From the NCBI GenBank assembly GCA_963630555.1, contig CAVGND010000021.1, forward strand, positions 1 through 29,395: a DNA stretch of 29,395 nucleotides, given 5' to 3'. The notes under the pieces are model-generated. The model saw nothing but the letters and a program-made list of their open reading frames with translations. It had not been told where the DNA came from and made no database searches. Shown here in pieces: positions 1 through 8,036 of this stretch (positions are counted from its first letter, which is position 1; each line of letters opens with the position of its first letter). The stretch comes from CAVALG01 sp963630555. GTDB taxonomy: Bacteria; Bacillota; Clostridia; Oscillospirales; Acutalibacteraceae. The position numbers and the translations under genes are program-made.

Positions 1-100
1 CACGGATATATTTTTCAACCGTAGCCCCGCTGCGCTCGGCTAAAATCAAATGCTCCTTAAATTCGGCAATCATTTTTGCCGTGATAAATTGTCCTTCCAT
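1..100 (-). CDS. Tyrosine recombinase/integrase, N-terminal fragment (runs off window)
   Basis: Only the first 33 codons are present; the rest lies beyond base 1. The visible protein starts MEGQFITAKMIAEF and continues with FKEHLILAERSGATVEKYIR. That pattern, a short helix, a charged helix and then a (S/T)xxTIxxYxxD-like turn, is the usual opening of the SAM-like N-terminal DNA-binding domain of phage-type tyrosine recombinases in Clostridia. The ATG at 100 is preceded by a strong GGAGGT ribosome site at 107-113. The catalytic domain cannot be seen, so whether the enzyme is intact, and whether it is XerC/D-like or belongs to a mobile element, is unknown. It is divergent from the ogt-like gene. 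Confidence 0.6.
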   Translation of the reverse strand, partial: MEGQFITAKMIAEFKEHLILAERSGATVEKYIR

Positions 101-134
101 CCTGTTTACCTCCGAGTGTTTTTAGTATTTTATA

Positions 135-147
135 TCAAAGCCTTTGA
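135..147. repeat. Short dyad TCAAAG-C-CTTTGA between integrase and ogt
   Basis: Perfect 6-bp inverted repeat with a 1-bp centre in the divergent intergenic region. On the minus strand it overlaps the position where a promoter for the recombinase gene would lie (TATAAA-like -10 just beside it). It could be an operator, but such short dyads also arise by chance. Confidence 0.25.
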
Positions 148-171
148 ATCGTGAATTTTGCATATCTGTCT

Positions 172-200
172 TTGACAAAATCGGATTATAGGTATATAAT
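172..200 (+). promoter_or_regulatory. Consensus sigma-A promoter for the ogt-like gene
   Basis: TTGACA at 172-177 and TATAAT at 195-200 are both exact consensus hexamers separated by the optimal 17 bp. Transcription would start near 207, leaving a leader of about 24 nt with a GGAGG ribosome site before the ATG at 231. Confidence 0.85.
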
Positions 201-230
201 TATTCGGAAATACAGTCGGAGGGCGAAATC

Positions 231-764
231 ATGACATATATTTTTCGGTACAGTTCGCCGTTGGGCGGCATTATGCTTTCAAGCAACGGAACCGAACTTA
301 CAGGTCTGTGGTTTGACGGGCAGAGGTACTACGGAGATACCCTCACACCTGAATGTGAGGAAAAACGCCTGCCGATTTTTGAACTTGCGTCAAAATGGCT
401 TGATATTTATTTTGGCGGCAACAAACCGGATTTCACGCCGCCGCTTTTAATGCAAGCAACCGAATTCCGCAAATCAGTGTGGGAAGTTTTGCTTACAATA
501 CCATACGGCAAAACAATGACCTACGGCGAAATCGCAGATAAAATAGCCGCCCGAAACGGAGTCGGAAAAATGTCGGCGCAGGCTGTCGGCGGGGCGGTGG
601 GGCATAATTCAATTTCTTTGATCATACCTTGCCACCGAGTGGTAGGCGCGGGTGGAAGTTTAACGGGATACGCCGGCGGAATTGACAAAAAACTTTGGCT
701 GCTTAAACTGGAAAAATGCGATGTGTCATCTTTCTTTATTCCCAAGAAGGGAACGGCGCTTTAA
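231..764 (+). CDS. ogt: Methylated-DNA--[protein]-cysteine S-methyltransferase
   Basis: Suicide DNA-repair protein that moves the alkyl group from O6-alkylguanine (and less well O4-alkylthymine) onto its own cysteine. The 177-residue protein has the family layout: an N-terminal RNase H-like domain (about 1-75), then the C-terminal winged-helix domain with FRKSVWEVLLTIPYGKTMTYGEIA (79-102). The active site PCHRVV has the acceptor Cys134, followed by the GSLTGYAGGIDKK loop (142-154). The length fits Ogt/MGMT rather than the longer Ada fusion. The ATG at 231 has a GGAGGGC ribosome site and lies behind a perfect promoter. It is monocistronic as far as can be seen, with a separate promoter before gltX. 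No obvious terminator follows it. Confidence 0.95.
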   Translation: MTYIFRYSSPLGGIMLSSNGTELTGLWFDGQRYYGDTLTPECEEKRLPIFELASKWLDIYFGGNKPDFTPPLLMQATEFRKSVWEVLLTIPYGKTMTYGEIADKIAARNGVGKMSAQAVGGAVGHNSISLIIPCHRVVGAGGSLTGYAGGIDKKLWLLKLEKCDVSSFFIPKKGTAL

Positions 765-791
765 ATCAAAAAAATTTGGTATAAAAAACTG

Positions 792-820
792 TTTAAAATA
801 CTCACAAAATCTGTTATAAT
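792..820 (+). promoter_or_regulatory. Extended -10 promoter of the gltX-glnS-nif3 operon
   Basis: TTTAAA (792-797), a 17-bp spacer and TATAAT (815-820), with an upstream TG one base before the -10 box (TGTTATAAT). The weak -35 is offset by the extended -10. The leader is only about 40 nt, so there is no room for a T-box. Confidence 0.7.
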
Positions 821-866
821 AAATCTTATAGCATTCAATTGATGAAATTCTGCTTGGAGGATAGGT

Positions 867-2531
867 ATGAATAAAAACAAAATGATGGCAGAACTTATTT
901 TAGGCGATGTTGACAAAACTCCCGATTATTACGAAAAACTTTATCCGGCAAGGAACTTGCCGGAAGGTGCGGCGGTTACGCGCGTTGCACCGAGTCCTAC
1001 CGGATATCTCCATATCGGTACGCTGTTTGCGGCGCTTGTCAACCGCGTTACGGCAACAGCGACCGGCGGGGTTTTTTACACCCGCATCGAGGATACCGAC
1101 AAAAAACGCGAAATTGAGGGCGGCATTGACGATATTATAAACGGCGTTAAGGGTTTCGGGATTGAGATTGACGAAGGCTTTATTTCCGGAACCGAACAAA
1201 AGGGTGATTACGGCCCGTACAGGCAAAGCGAGCGCGCCGAAATATACAGAACCTATGCCAAAAGCCTTGTTGAACAGGGTCTGGCTTATCCTTGTTTCTG
1301 CACGGCGGAGGAATTAGAGGAAGTCAGAAAACAGCAGGAAGCACAAAAAATAAGAACGGGTTACCACGGGCAGTGGGCAAAACACCGCGACATTACCTAT
1401 GAGCAGGCGAAAGAACTGATTGATGAAGGAAAACCCTTTGTTGTAAGATTAAAATCGCCCGGAAATGAGCAAAATAAGGTGTTCTTTAATGACTGCATTA
1501 AGGGCAAAATCGAAATGCCCGAAAATGACGAGGATTTTGTTATACTTAAATCCGACGGAATACCGACCTATCATTTTGCTCATGCCGTGGATGATCATTT
1601 GATGCACACGACACACGTAATAAGGGGCGATGAATGGATATCGTCAACGCCGAAACATCTTCAACTCTTTAAACTGCTCGGCTTTAAACCGCCGAAATAT
1701 GCGCATGTTGCGCCTATAATGAAACTGGACGGCGGCTCAAAACGTAAAATATCCAAAAGAAAAGACCCCGAAGCGGCGGTTCATTTCTTTGCCGAACAGG
1801 GTTTTCCGGCGGAAAGCGTTACGGAATATCTTATGACCATAGGTAATTCCGATTTTGAGGATTGGCGCAGAGCGAACAAGGACGAAAGTTACAGGAAATT
1901 CAAATTCCATTTAAAGAAGATGAGCGTATCGGGCGCGCTTTTTGACATTGACAAGCTTTGCGATGTTTCAAAAAATGTTGTGTGCCGTATGAATTCCGAT
2001 GAAGTTCTTGACAGAATTCTTGCCTGGGCAAAAGAGTATGATGCGGAATTTTATGCTCTGCTTGACCGTGACCGCGAATATGCGAAGCGCATTTTTGCTA
2101 TCGACCGCGACTGCCCCAAACCCAGAAAGGATATATATAAATGGGAAATGGCGAAAGAATACTGCGCGTATTTTTATGACGAATTGTTTGAGCCGCATTA
2201 TGACCTGCCCGAAAAGGTTGACGGTGAACACGCCGTTAAAATTTTAGAGGAGTACGCAAAAATATACGACCCGAACGACGATAACAGCGAGTGGTTTGCA
2301 AAAATCAAACAAGTCTGTCCGCTTGCCGGATTTGCAGCCGATACAAAAGAGTACAAGGCTGCCCCGGATAAATTCAACGGCAGTCCTGCCGACGCTTCGA
2401 CCGTTATAAGAATGGCAATCACAGGGCGAAAAAACACGCCTAATCTTTGCGAAATTATGGCGTGCATAGGGCATGGGCGCTGTATAGAACGAATAAATAA
2501 TATGATAGAATTTTTAAAAGGGGGAAATTAA
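867..2531 (+). CDS. gltX: Glutamate--tRNA ligase
   Basis: Class I aminoacyl-tRNA synthetase that charges tRNA(Glu). The Rossmann catalytic domain is clear: RVAPSPTGYLHIGT (39-52) carries the HIGH-type motif, YTRIEDTDKKRE follows (71-82), and KISKRKD (294-300) is the KMSKS-type motif. The protein has 554 residues, about 70 more than a typical bacterial GluRS, with an N-terminal lead of about 35 residues before the catalytic core and a divergent, longer anticodon-binding half. This form occurs in Clostridia, often next to GlnRS. The ATG at 867 has a TTGGAGGA ribosome site. The stop is one base before the glnS start, so the two genes are surely co-transcribed. Whether it is discriminating (tRNA-Glu only) cannot be told by eye. 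Confidence 0.93.
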   Translation: MNKNKMMAELILGDVDKTPDYYEKLYPARNLPEGAAVTRVAPSPTGYLHIGTLFAALVNRVTATATGGVFYTRIEDTDKKREIEGGIDDIINGVKGFGIEIDEGFISGTEQKGDYGPYRQSERAEIYRTYAKSLVEQGLAYPCFCTAEELEEVRKQQEAQKIRTGYHGQWAKHRDITYEQAKELIDEGKPFVVRLKSPGNEQNKVFFNDCIKGKIEMPENDEDFVILKSDGIPTYHFAHAVDDHLMHTTHVIRGDEWISSTPKHLQLFKLLGFKPPKYAHVAPIMKLDGGSKRKISKRKDPEAAVHFFAEQGFPAESVTEYLMTIGNSDFEDWRRANKDESYRKFKFHLKKMSVSGALFDIDKLCDVSKNVVCRMNSDEVLDRILAWAKEYDAEFYALLDRDREYAKRIFAIDRDCPKPRKDIYKWEMAKEYCAYFYDELFEPHYDLPEKVDGEHAVKILEEYAKIYDPNDDNSEWFAKIKQVCPLAGFAADTKEYKAAPDKFNGSPADASTVIRMAITGRKNTPNLCEIMACIGHGRCIERINNMIEFLKGGN

Positions 2532-2532
2532 A

Positions 2533-4212
2533 ATGGATGAAATTAAAGAAATGTCGACACCTTCTAATTTTATTGTTGATTTTATTGATGAAGACCTTAA
2601 AGACGGAGTGTACGACAGGGTGCAGACCCGTTTTCCGCCCGAGCCTAACGGCTATTTGCACATCGGCCACGCAAAGGCTATATCCATTGATTTCGGTATT
2701 TCCGAAAAATACGGCGGAAAGTGTAATCTGCGTTTTGACGATACCAACCCGACTAAGGAAGATGTTGAGTATGTTGACGCAATTAAGGAAGATATAGAAT
2801 GGCTCGGATACCGTTGGGACAATATCTATTATGCCTCCGATTATTTTGACTATATTTATGAATGTGCGCTTAAACTTATTGATAAGGGGCTTGCCTATGT
2901 TGATGAAATGAGTGCCGATAAAATAAGGGAGTACCGCGGGACGCTTACAGAACCCGGTAAAAACAGTCCGTACCGTGACAGACCTATCGAAGAAACACGC
3001 GATTTGTTTAAAAGAATGACTGATGGCGAATTTGATAACGGAACATTGGTTTTAAGGGCTAAAATAGATATGGCGTCGCCCAATATGAATATGCGCGACC
3101 CGATAATTTACCGTGTTATGAAAGCACATCATCACAGGACGGGGGACAAGTGGTGCGTTTACCCGATGTATGACTTTGCGCACCCGTTGTCTGACGCTAA
3201 GGAGGGCGTTACCCACTCGCTTTGCTCGCTTGAGTTTGAAAATCACAGACCTCTTTACAACTGGTTTTTGGAGGCACTTGAGATACCCACACCTCCGAGA
3301 CAGATTGAATTTGCAAGAATGAACGTCAATTACACGCTGACAAGTAAAAGGAAATGTCTTAAACTGGTTGCCGACAATCTTGTTGACGGATGGGACGACC
3401 CCCGAATGGCTACCCTTTGCGGAATGAGAAGGCGCGGCTATCCGCCGGCAGCTATCAGGACTTTTTGCGAAAAAATAGGCGTTTCAAAGGCGTACAGCGT
3501 AATTGATTACGCCCTTATAGAGTCCTGCGTCAGAGATGATCTTAACATAAACGCAGAGCGTTGTATGACGGTACTTAAGCCGTTAAAGGTAATTATTGAT
3601 AACTATCCCGAGGGACGGACAGAGGAACTTGAGGTTGAAATCAATCCCAACAAGCCCGAACTCGGCAACCGTAAGGTGGAATTTTCACGCGAGATTTATA
3701 TTGAGCAGGACGACTTCGCACTTGTTCCTCCGCCAAAATATTTTCGCCTGTGCCCGGAAAAAGAGGTGCGCCTTAAAGGTGCTTATTTTGTTAAATTTGC
3801 TTCGGCGGAAACGGATGAAAACGGGAATGTTATCGCTGTTCACGTAACCTATGACCCCGCCTCCAAAGGCGGTAATTCACCAGACGGAAGAAAGGTTAAG
3901 GGTACAATACACTGGGTGTCCGCCCACAGTTGTGTTGACGCTACCGTTAATCTTTATGACCGATTGTTTAATGTTCCCAATCCGTCGGACGAAGAAGGTG
4001 TTGAAAGTTATCAGGACAACCTTAACCCCGAATCGCTTACCGTTCTTAAAGGCTGCAAATGTGAGGCATTTATGAAGAACGCAAAACCCGGCGATACCTA
4101 CCAGTTTATGCGTCAGGGGTATTTCTGCGTTGATAAATATTCCGATGCGGATAATATAATTTTTAACCGCACCGTGGCACTTAAAGATTCATTTACCCCT
4201 AAAAAGAAATAA
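2533..4212 (+). CDS. glnS: Glutamine--tRNA ligase
   Basis: Class I synthetase that charges tRNA(Gln) directly. The GlnRS/GluRS-family catalytic domain opens with FPPEPNGYLHIGHAKAI (34-50, HIGH at 43-46), continues with LRFDDTNPTKE (67-77), and has a KMSKS-equivalent TLTSKRK at 268-274, where GlnRS usually has VMSKRK. HPLSDAKEGVTHSLCSLEF (217-235) is a strong GlnRS signature. The C-terminal half forms the anticodon-binding beta-barrels. At 559 residues it matches E. coli GlnRS in size and lacks the YqeY fusion found in some clostridia. An AAAGGGGG ribosome site overlaps the end of gltX. Many Firmicutes lack GlnRS and use Glu-tRNA(Gln) amidation by GatCAB, so this gene is a notable trait of the lineage. 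Confidence 0.95.
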   Translation: MDEIKEMSTPSNFIVDFIDEDLKDGVYDRVQTRFPPEPNGYLHIGHAKAISIDFGISEKYGGKCNLRFDDTNPTKEDVEYVDAIKEDIEWLGYRWDNIYYASDYFDYIYECALKLIDKGLAYVDEMSADKIREYRGTLTEPGKNSPYRDRPIEETRDLFKRMTDGEFDNGTLVLRAKIDMASPNMNMRDPIIYRVMKAHHHRTGDKWCVYPMYDFAHPLSDAKEGVTHSLCSLEFENHRPLYNWFLEALEIPTPPRQIEFARMNVNYTLTSKRKCLKLVADNLVDGWDDPRMATLCGMRRRGYPPAAIRTFCEKIGVSKAYSVIDYALIESCVRDDLNINAERCMTVLKPLKVIIDNYPEGRTEELEVEINPNKPELGNRKVEFSREIYIEQDDFALVPPPKYFRLCPEKEVRLKGAYFVKFASAETDENGNVIAVHVTYDPASKGGNSPDGRKVKGTIHWVSAHSCVDATVNLYDRLFNVPNPSDEEGVESYQDNLNPESLTVLKGCKCEAFMKNAKPGDTYQFMRQGYFCVDKYSDADNIIFNRTVALKDSFTPKKK

Positions 4213-4223
4213 GGAAAACCGTT

Positions 4224-4976
4224 ATGAATGTACGAGATGTATATAATTTTATTAATGAATTCGCACCGTTTGACACGGCGGCAGGGTTTGATAACGCCGG
4301 ATTTTTAATCGGTGATAAAAATGCCGAAGTTACCGGAATTACGGTAGCACTTGACTGTTACGGGGCGGTGATAGACGAGGCGGTTAAAAACGGTTGTAAC
4401 CTTATAGTTACCCATCACCCCGTAATATTTGACCCGCTTAAAAAAATCACGGCTGACAGCAGGGTTTACAAACTTATAAAAAACGGAATATCCGTTATAT
4501 CGGCGCATACTAATCTTGACGCTGCTAACGGAGGAGTGAATGATTGCCTTGCAAATAAAATCGGGCTTTTTAATGTAACAAGCGCAGGTGAAACGCACAA
4601 CGGTGTGTTTGAATACCGTATAGGCGAAATAAACGCAATATCTGCCGATGAGTTTGCCGCGCACCTTACGAAAGTTTTGAATGTGCGTGTCAAATACTGC
4701 GGCAAAAACGGCGATATATCAAGGGTTGCGATCTGCGGCGGTTCGGGTGGTTCGCTGCTTTCTGAAACGGCCACTTTGGGTGCGGATGCGCTTGTAACCG
4801 CCGACTGTAAGCATTCCCTTTTTGTAGAGGCGGACGAATTCGGAACGGCACTTTTTGACTGCGGTCATTTTAACACCGAAGATGTTGTTACAGAGCCGCT
4901 CGGGAATATGCTCCGCAAAAAATTTAAAAATATTCCTGTATTTACTTCACATTACACCAATATAAAATACAGATAG
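4224..4976 (+). CDS. Nif3-like dinuclear metal-centre protein (YbgI/YqfO family)
   Basis: Member of the widespread Nif3 family, annotated elsewhere as GTP cyclohydrolase 1 type 2 homolog; the true reaction is unsettled. The metal-binding residues of the family are visible: THHP (63-66), HTNLD (95-99), and HFNTE (215-219) near the C-terminus. The protein has 250 residues, the short form without the inserted PII-like domain of YqfO. The start is ATG 4224 with an AAGGA site 8 bases upstream, 11 bases after glnS, so it is probably the last gene of the gltX operon. In many Firmicutes Nif3 genes sit beside trmK or sigA, so the tRNA-synthetase context is a little different here. Confidence 0.9.
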   Translation: MNVRDVYNFINEFAPFDTAAGFDNAGFLIGDKNAEVTGITVALDCYGAVIDEAVKNGCNLIVTHHPVIFDPLKKITADSRVYKLIKNGISVISAHTNLDAANGGVNDCLANKIGLFNVTSAGETHNGVFEYRIGEINAISADEFAAHLTKVLNVRVKYCGKNGDISRVAICGGSGGSLLSETATLGADALVTADCKHSLFVEADEFGTALFDCGHFNTEDVVTEPLGNMLRKKFKNIPVFTSHYTNIKYR

Positions 4977-4989
4977 TTACTGTTTTTTT
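4968..4989 (+). terminator. Possible weak terminator after the Nif3-like gene
   Basis: A short ACAG...CTGT hairpin at the stop codon is followed by seven T residues. The stem is only four base pairs, so this is a weak candidate. It fits the presence of a new promoter just downstream. Confidence 0.3.
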
Positions 4990-5004
4990 AACATTATTCT
5001 CAAC

Positions 5005-5033
5005 TTGCCAGTGTGATACCGCAATGATATCAT
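5005..5033 (+). promoter_or_regulatory. Promoter of nfnAB
   Basis: TTGCCA (5005-5010), a 17-bp spacer, then TATCAT (5028-5033) with an extended TG (TGATATCAT). Transcription would start around 5040. That is downstream of the ATG at 5034 and so excludes that codon as the nfnA start. Confidence 0.55.
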
Positions 5034-5066
5034 ATGATTGAACCTGAATTTAAGGAGATCGGTAAA

Positions 5067-5921
5067 ATGTACGAAATAGTTGCAAAACGCGAACTTAATC
5101 CAACAGTTACAATGATGGATATAAAAGCGCCGTTTGTTGCAAAAAAGGCTGAGGCGGGACAGTTTATAATCCTGCGCGTGGACGAAGAAGGGGAACGAAT
5201 TCCGCTTACCGTTGCGGGATATGACCGTGAAAACGGAACGGTAAAAATTATTTTTCAGATAGTAGGCGCAACTACCGAAAAATTAAATCATAAAAATGCG
5301 GGTGATTCATTGCAGGACTTTGTGGGGCCGCTCGGTGTTCCTACCAAACTCGACGGGCTTAAAAAAGTATGCATAGTGGGCGGCGGCGTCGGCTGTGCAA
5401 TTGCATTGCCCATAGCGCAAAAACTTAAGGAACTCGGTGCGTCGGTTACCTCGGTAATCGGCTTCAGAAACAAGGAACTTTTAATTTTAGAAGATGAATT
5501 TAAAGCGGCGTCAGACCGTGTTTTTGTTATGACCGATGACGGGTCATACGGTACGCAGGGTAATGTTTGCGTGCCGCTTAACGAAATGTTTGAAAATGAT
5601 GAGAAGTTTGATGAAGTAATAGCGATAGGGCCGCTGATTATGATGAAATTTGTGACCGAAGCGGTAAGACCCACGGGAATACCCTGCACCGTTTCCATGA
5701 ACCCGATTATGATAGACGGGACAGGGATGTGCGGCGGCTGCCGTTTAACACTGCACAAAGATGGTGAGCATATTACAAAATTTGCCTGCGTGGACGGTCC
5801 GGATTTTAACGCTTACGAAGTTGATTTTGACGAAGCAATGTCACGCTCGGCTATGTATAAAGATTTTGAAAGACATGCTTACGAAGAAACCTGCAATTTG
5901 TTTAGAAAAGGGGAAAGATAA
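5067..5921 (+). CDS. nfnA: Ferredoxin:NADP+ oxidoreductase small subunit (NfnA-like)
   Basis: Small flavoprotein subunit of the NADH-dependent reduced ferredoxin:NADP+ oxidoreductase, which bifurcates or confurcates electrons between NADPH, NAD+ and ferredoxin. The PyrK/FNR-like layout is complete: an FAD-binding barrel (about 1-95, with RIPLTVAGYDR at 44-54), an NAD-binding domain starting VCIVGGGVGCAIALP (101-115), and a C-terminal [2Fe-2S] site DGTGMCGGC (217-225) plus Cys241. An Asp ligand together with three Cys is known in this family, and Asp217 is a candidate. I use ATG 5067 (284 aa): it has an AAGGAGAT site, begins MYEIVAKREL as relatives do, and the promoter lies over the alternative ATG at 5034. 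Also annotated as sulfide dehydrogenase subunit beta in older records. Confidence 0.9.
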   Translation: MYEIVAKRELNPTVTMMDIKAPFVAKKAEAGQFIILRVDEEGERIPLTVAGYDRENGTVKIIFQIVGATTEKLNHKNAGDSLQDFVGPLGVPTKLDGLKKVCIVGGGVGCAIALPIAQKLKELGASVTSVIGFRNKELLILEDEFKAASDRVFVMTDDGSYGTQGNVCVPLNEMFENDEKFDEVIAIGPLIMMKFVTEAVRPTGIPCTVSMNPIMIDGTGMCGGCRLTLHKDGEHITKFACVDGPDFNAYEVDFDEAMSRSAMYKDFERHAYEETCNLFRKGER

Positions 5922-5922
5922 A

Positions 5923-7347
5923 ATGGCTCCGAATATGAATCCTAAGAAAAACCCGATGCCGTCGCAGGAACCGGCTGTACGCGCCCGAAATTTTTTTGAG
6001 GTTGCAAAAGGCTATTCCGAAGAAACAGCGATAGATGAAGCTATGCGCTGCCTTTCCTGTAAACATATGCCGTGTGTTTCGGGTTGCCCCGTTAATATTC
6101 ATATACCCGAATTTATTGCAAAGGTAAAAGAAGGAGAATTTGAGGCGGCGTATCAAATTATAAGCAAAACATCTTCACTTCCCGCTGTGTGCGGTCGTGT
6201 TTGTCCGCAGGAGTCACAGTGCGAAGCGAAGTGTGTAAGAGGTATTAAGGGGGAGCCTGTAGGTATAGGCAGACTTGAAAGATTTGTTGCGGATTGGCAC
6301 AATCTCCACAGTGGGGAAACGCCGAAAACCGCGCCCGACAACGGTCACCGTGTCGCAGTGGTCGGTTCGGGCCCGTCGGGTCTCACCTGTGCCGGCGACC
6401 TTGCAAAGGCAGGTTACAAGGTAACTGTATTTGAAGCTTTGCATACCGCAGGCGGCGTGCTTGTTTACGGAATACCTGAATTCAGGCTGCCAAAGACTAT
6501 CGTTGCCAAGGAAGTGGAAAACCTTAAAGCAATGGGCGTGGATGTTGAAACCAATATGGTTATCGGTAAAACACTTACGGTTGACGAGTTATTTGAAAAC
6601 GGGTATGAAGCGGTGTTCATCGGCTCGGGTGCAGGATTGCCGAATTTTATGGGCATACCCGGCGAAGCGTACAAGGGCGTGTATTCTGCAAATGAATTTC
6701 TTACACGCTCCAATCTTATGAAATCGTATAAAGAGAACCCCGTTACACCTATAATGAAAGGCGGGCGGGTTGCGGTTGTCGGCGGCGGAAACGTGGCAAT
6801 GGACGCCGCACGCACCGCTTTAAGGCTCGGTGCGGATAAGGTGTATATTGTATACCGCCGTTCGATTGAAGAACTTCCCGCACGGCGCGAAGAGGTAGAA
6901 CACGCCGAAGAAGAGGGGATAGAGTTTAAACTTCTTGTCAACCCTGTTGAAATTTTGGGCTACAATGACCCAAATGATCGCCGAAATCCTAAAAACGGCT
7001 TTGTTACCGGGATGAAATGCATAAAAATGGAACTCGGAGAGCCGGATGAACGCGGACGCCGCAGACCCGTACCTATTGAAGGTAGCGAATTCATACTTGA
7101 TGTTGATACGGTTATAATTGCGATAGGTACTTCACCCAATCCGCTTATTAAGTCTACAACAAATGGACTTGATGTAAACAAGCGCGGTGGAATAATAGTT
7201 GAGGAAGGAACAGGCGCAACCTCGCGCGACGGTGTTTACGCGGGCGGCGACGCCGTAACGGGCGCCGCAACCGTAATATCCGCTATGGGTGCGGGCAAAA
7301 TTGCCGCAAAAGCTATTGACGAGTATTTAAGCGGCAACTGCGAATAA
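5923..7347 (+). CDS. nfnB: NADPH-dependent ferredoxin oxidoreductase large subunit (NfnB/GltA-like)
   Basis: Large subunit of the Nfn complex; homologues are also annotated as homotetrameric NADPH glutamate synthase (GltA). The 474-residue protein has an N-terminal double [4Fe-4S] region, Cys43/46/51/55 and Cys90/94/100/104, then an FAD Rossmann motif VAVVGSGPSGLTCAG (144-158). A second dinucleotide motif VAVVGGGNVAMDAA binds NADPH, and a late GVYAGGDAVTGAATV stretch closes the FAD site. It lacks the large glutamine amidotransferase and synthase domains of true glutamate synthase, and pairing with nfnA favours Nfn. The start is ATG 5923, one base after the nfnA stop, with AAAGGGGAAAG upstream; an in-frame extension inside nfnA has no support. 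It ends at a strong terminator. Confidence 0.9.
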   Translation: MAPNMNPKKNPMPSQEPAVRARNFFEVAKGYSEETAIDEAMRCLSCKHMPCVSGCPVNIHIPEFIAKVKEGEFEAAYQIISKTSSLPAVCGRVCPQESQCEAKCVRGIKGEPVGIGRLERFVADWHNLHSGETPKTAPDNGHRVAVVGSGPSGLTCAGDLAKAGYKVTVFEALHTAGGVLVYGIPEFRLPKTIVAKEVENLKAMGVDVETNMVIGKTLTVDELFENGYEAVFIGSGAGLPNFMGIPGEAYKGVYSANEFLTRSNLMKSYKENPVTPIMKGGRVAVVGGGNVAMDAARTALRLGADKVYIVYRRSIEELPARREEVEHAEEEGIEFKLLVNPVEILGYNDPNDRRNPKNGFVTGMKCIKMELGEPDERGRRRPVPIEGSEFILDVDTVIIAIGTSPNPLIKSTTNGLDVNKRGGIIVEEGTGATSRDGVYAGGDAVTGAATVISAMGAGKIAAKAIDEYLSGNCE

Positions 7348-7360
7348 ATATATAAAAATA

Positions 7361-7399
7361 AAAGGTTCACTCACTTTGATAGGTGGGTGAACCTTTTTT
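7361..7399. terminator. Bidirectional terminator between nfnB and the ATPase operon
   Basis: An 11-bp stem (7364-7374 with 7383-7393, one G-U pair) and an 8-nt loop. It has a T6 run on the right for nfnB and an A-rich left flank that gives a T-rich tail for the convergent ATPase operon. Confidence 0.9.
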
Positions 7400-7403
7400 G
7401 CTA

Positions 7404-8012
7404 TCAGTTTATAATCTTTTTAATTACCTTAAGCCTTGCAAATTCTTCGCGTTCTTTTTCGTCAAGAACCGAAGAAATTGTTTTGATTTCTTCCTCAAAT
7501 CGGGGAATAATGATGTTTTTTAGTGCATTTGCCCGTTTTTGAGCTTTTTTTATGCCCTGTGCTAACCGGTAAACGCTGTTTTCAATTTCGGCAAGTTCGG
7601 CGGTAAGCTGCTTAACCTTGTCAAAAAGGCTGTATGCAATGTCCAAACTTTCGGATGTGGCGTGGTAACCGAAATAGTTGCGTTTTGGATTTGAATTAAG
7701 TTTAACGGACGGTATTACTACGCCCATAACACTCCTTTGTGATAGTGAAATTCCTTTTTCAAGCGGAACGGCACGCGCGATGTCGTCAACCGTCCCGAGT
7801 TCAATGTTGGCTTTTTGCAGAGCTTTGTACGCCGCAGCGTAACTTTCGTCAATCAGCCCTTGTATGGATGACGCACTGTCTATAAGCGACATTGTTTCAC
7901 GAATAAGAATATTTCTTTTACGGTCAAGCAGGTCATATCCGACTTTAGCAAGGGAAAGAGATTTTTTCAGTTTAAGCAGATTTCCCTTTGTCGGTGAAAC
8001 CGGTGCAGCCAC
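7404..8012 (-). CDS. atpD: V-type ATP synthase subunit D
   Basis: Central-stalk (rotor axle) subunit D, called NtpD in Enterococcus, which turns inside the A3B3 hexamer. The protein starts MAAPVSPTKGNLLKLKKSL, the conserved opening of the family (PT(R/K) then a long basic helix), and ends in a second long helix, so the two form the antiparallel coiled coil. It has 202 residues, a normal size. The start is GTG at 8012, with AAAGGAGGT placed 7 bases upstream; the GTG at 8021 lies inside that ribosome site and is rejected. It is the last gene of the operon, 24 bases after the B subunit, and ends at the shared terminator. Confidence 0.93.
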   Translation of the reverse strand: MAAPVSPTKGNLLKLKKSLSLAKVGYDLLDRKRNILIRETMSLIDSASSIQGLIDESYAAAYKALQKANIELGTVDDIARAVPLEKGISLSQRSVMGVVIPSVKLNSNPKRNYFGYHATSESLDIAYSLFDKVKQLTAELAEIENSVYRLAQGIKKAQKRANALKNIIIPRFEEEIKTISSVLDEKEREEFARLKVIKKIIN

Positions 8013-8036
8013 TGAGCGCACCTCCTTTTAAAAAGT

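Noticed and set aside
765..866. Possible T-box upstream of gltX
   Set aside because: Only about 100 nt between genes, with promoter inside it; no specifier loop or antiterminator fold is visible.
5034..5066. Upstream ATG as nfnA start
   Set aside because: It sits right after a -10 box, has no ribosome site and adds residues unlike the family, while ATG 5067 has AAGGAGAT.
5288..5758. 156-codon frame antisense to nfnA
   Set aside because: Overlaps conserved FAD and NAD motifs of nfnA; no start signals.
5761..5922. Longer nfnB frame starting inside nfnA
   Set aside because: It lies entirely within nfnA; the conserved start at 5923 with AAAGGGGAAAG fits NfnB.
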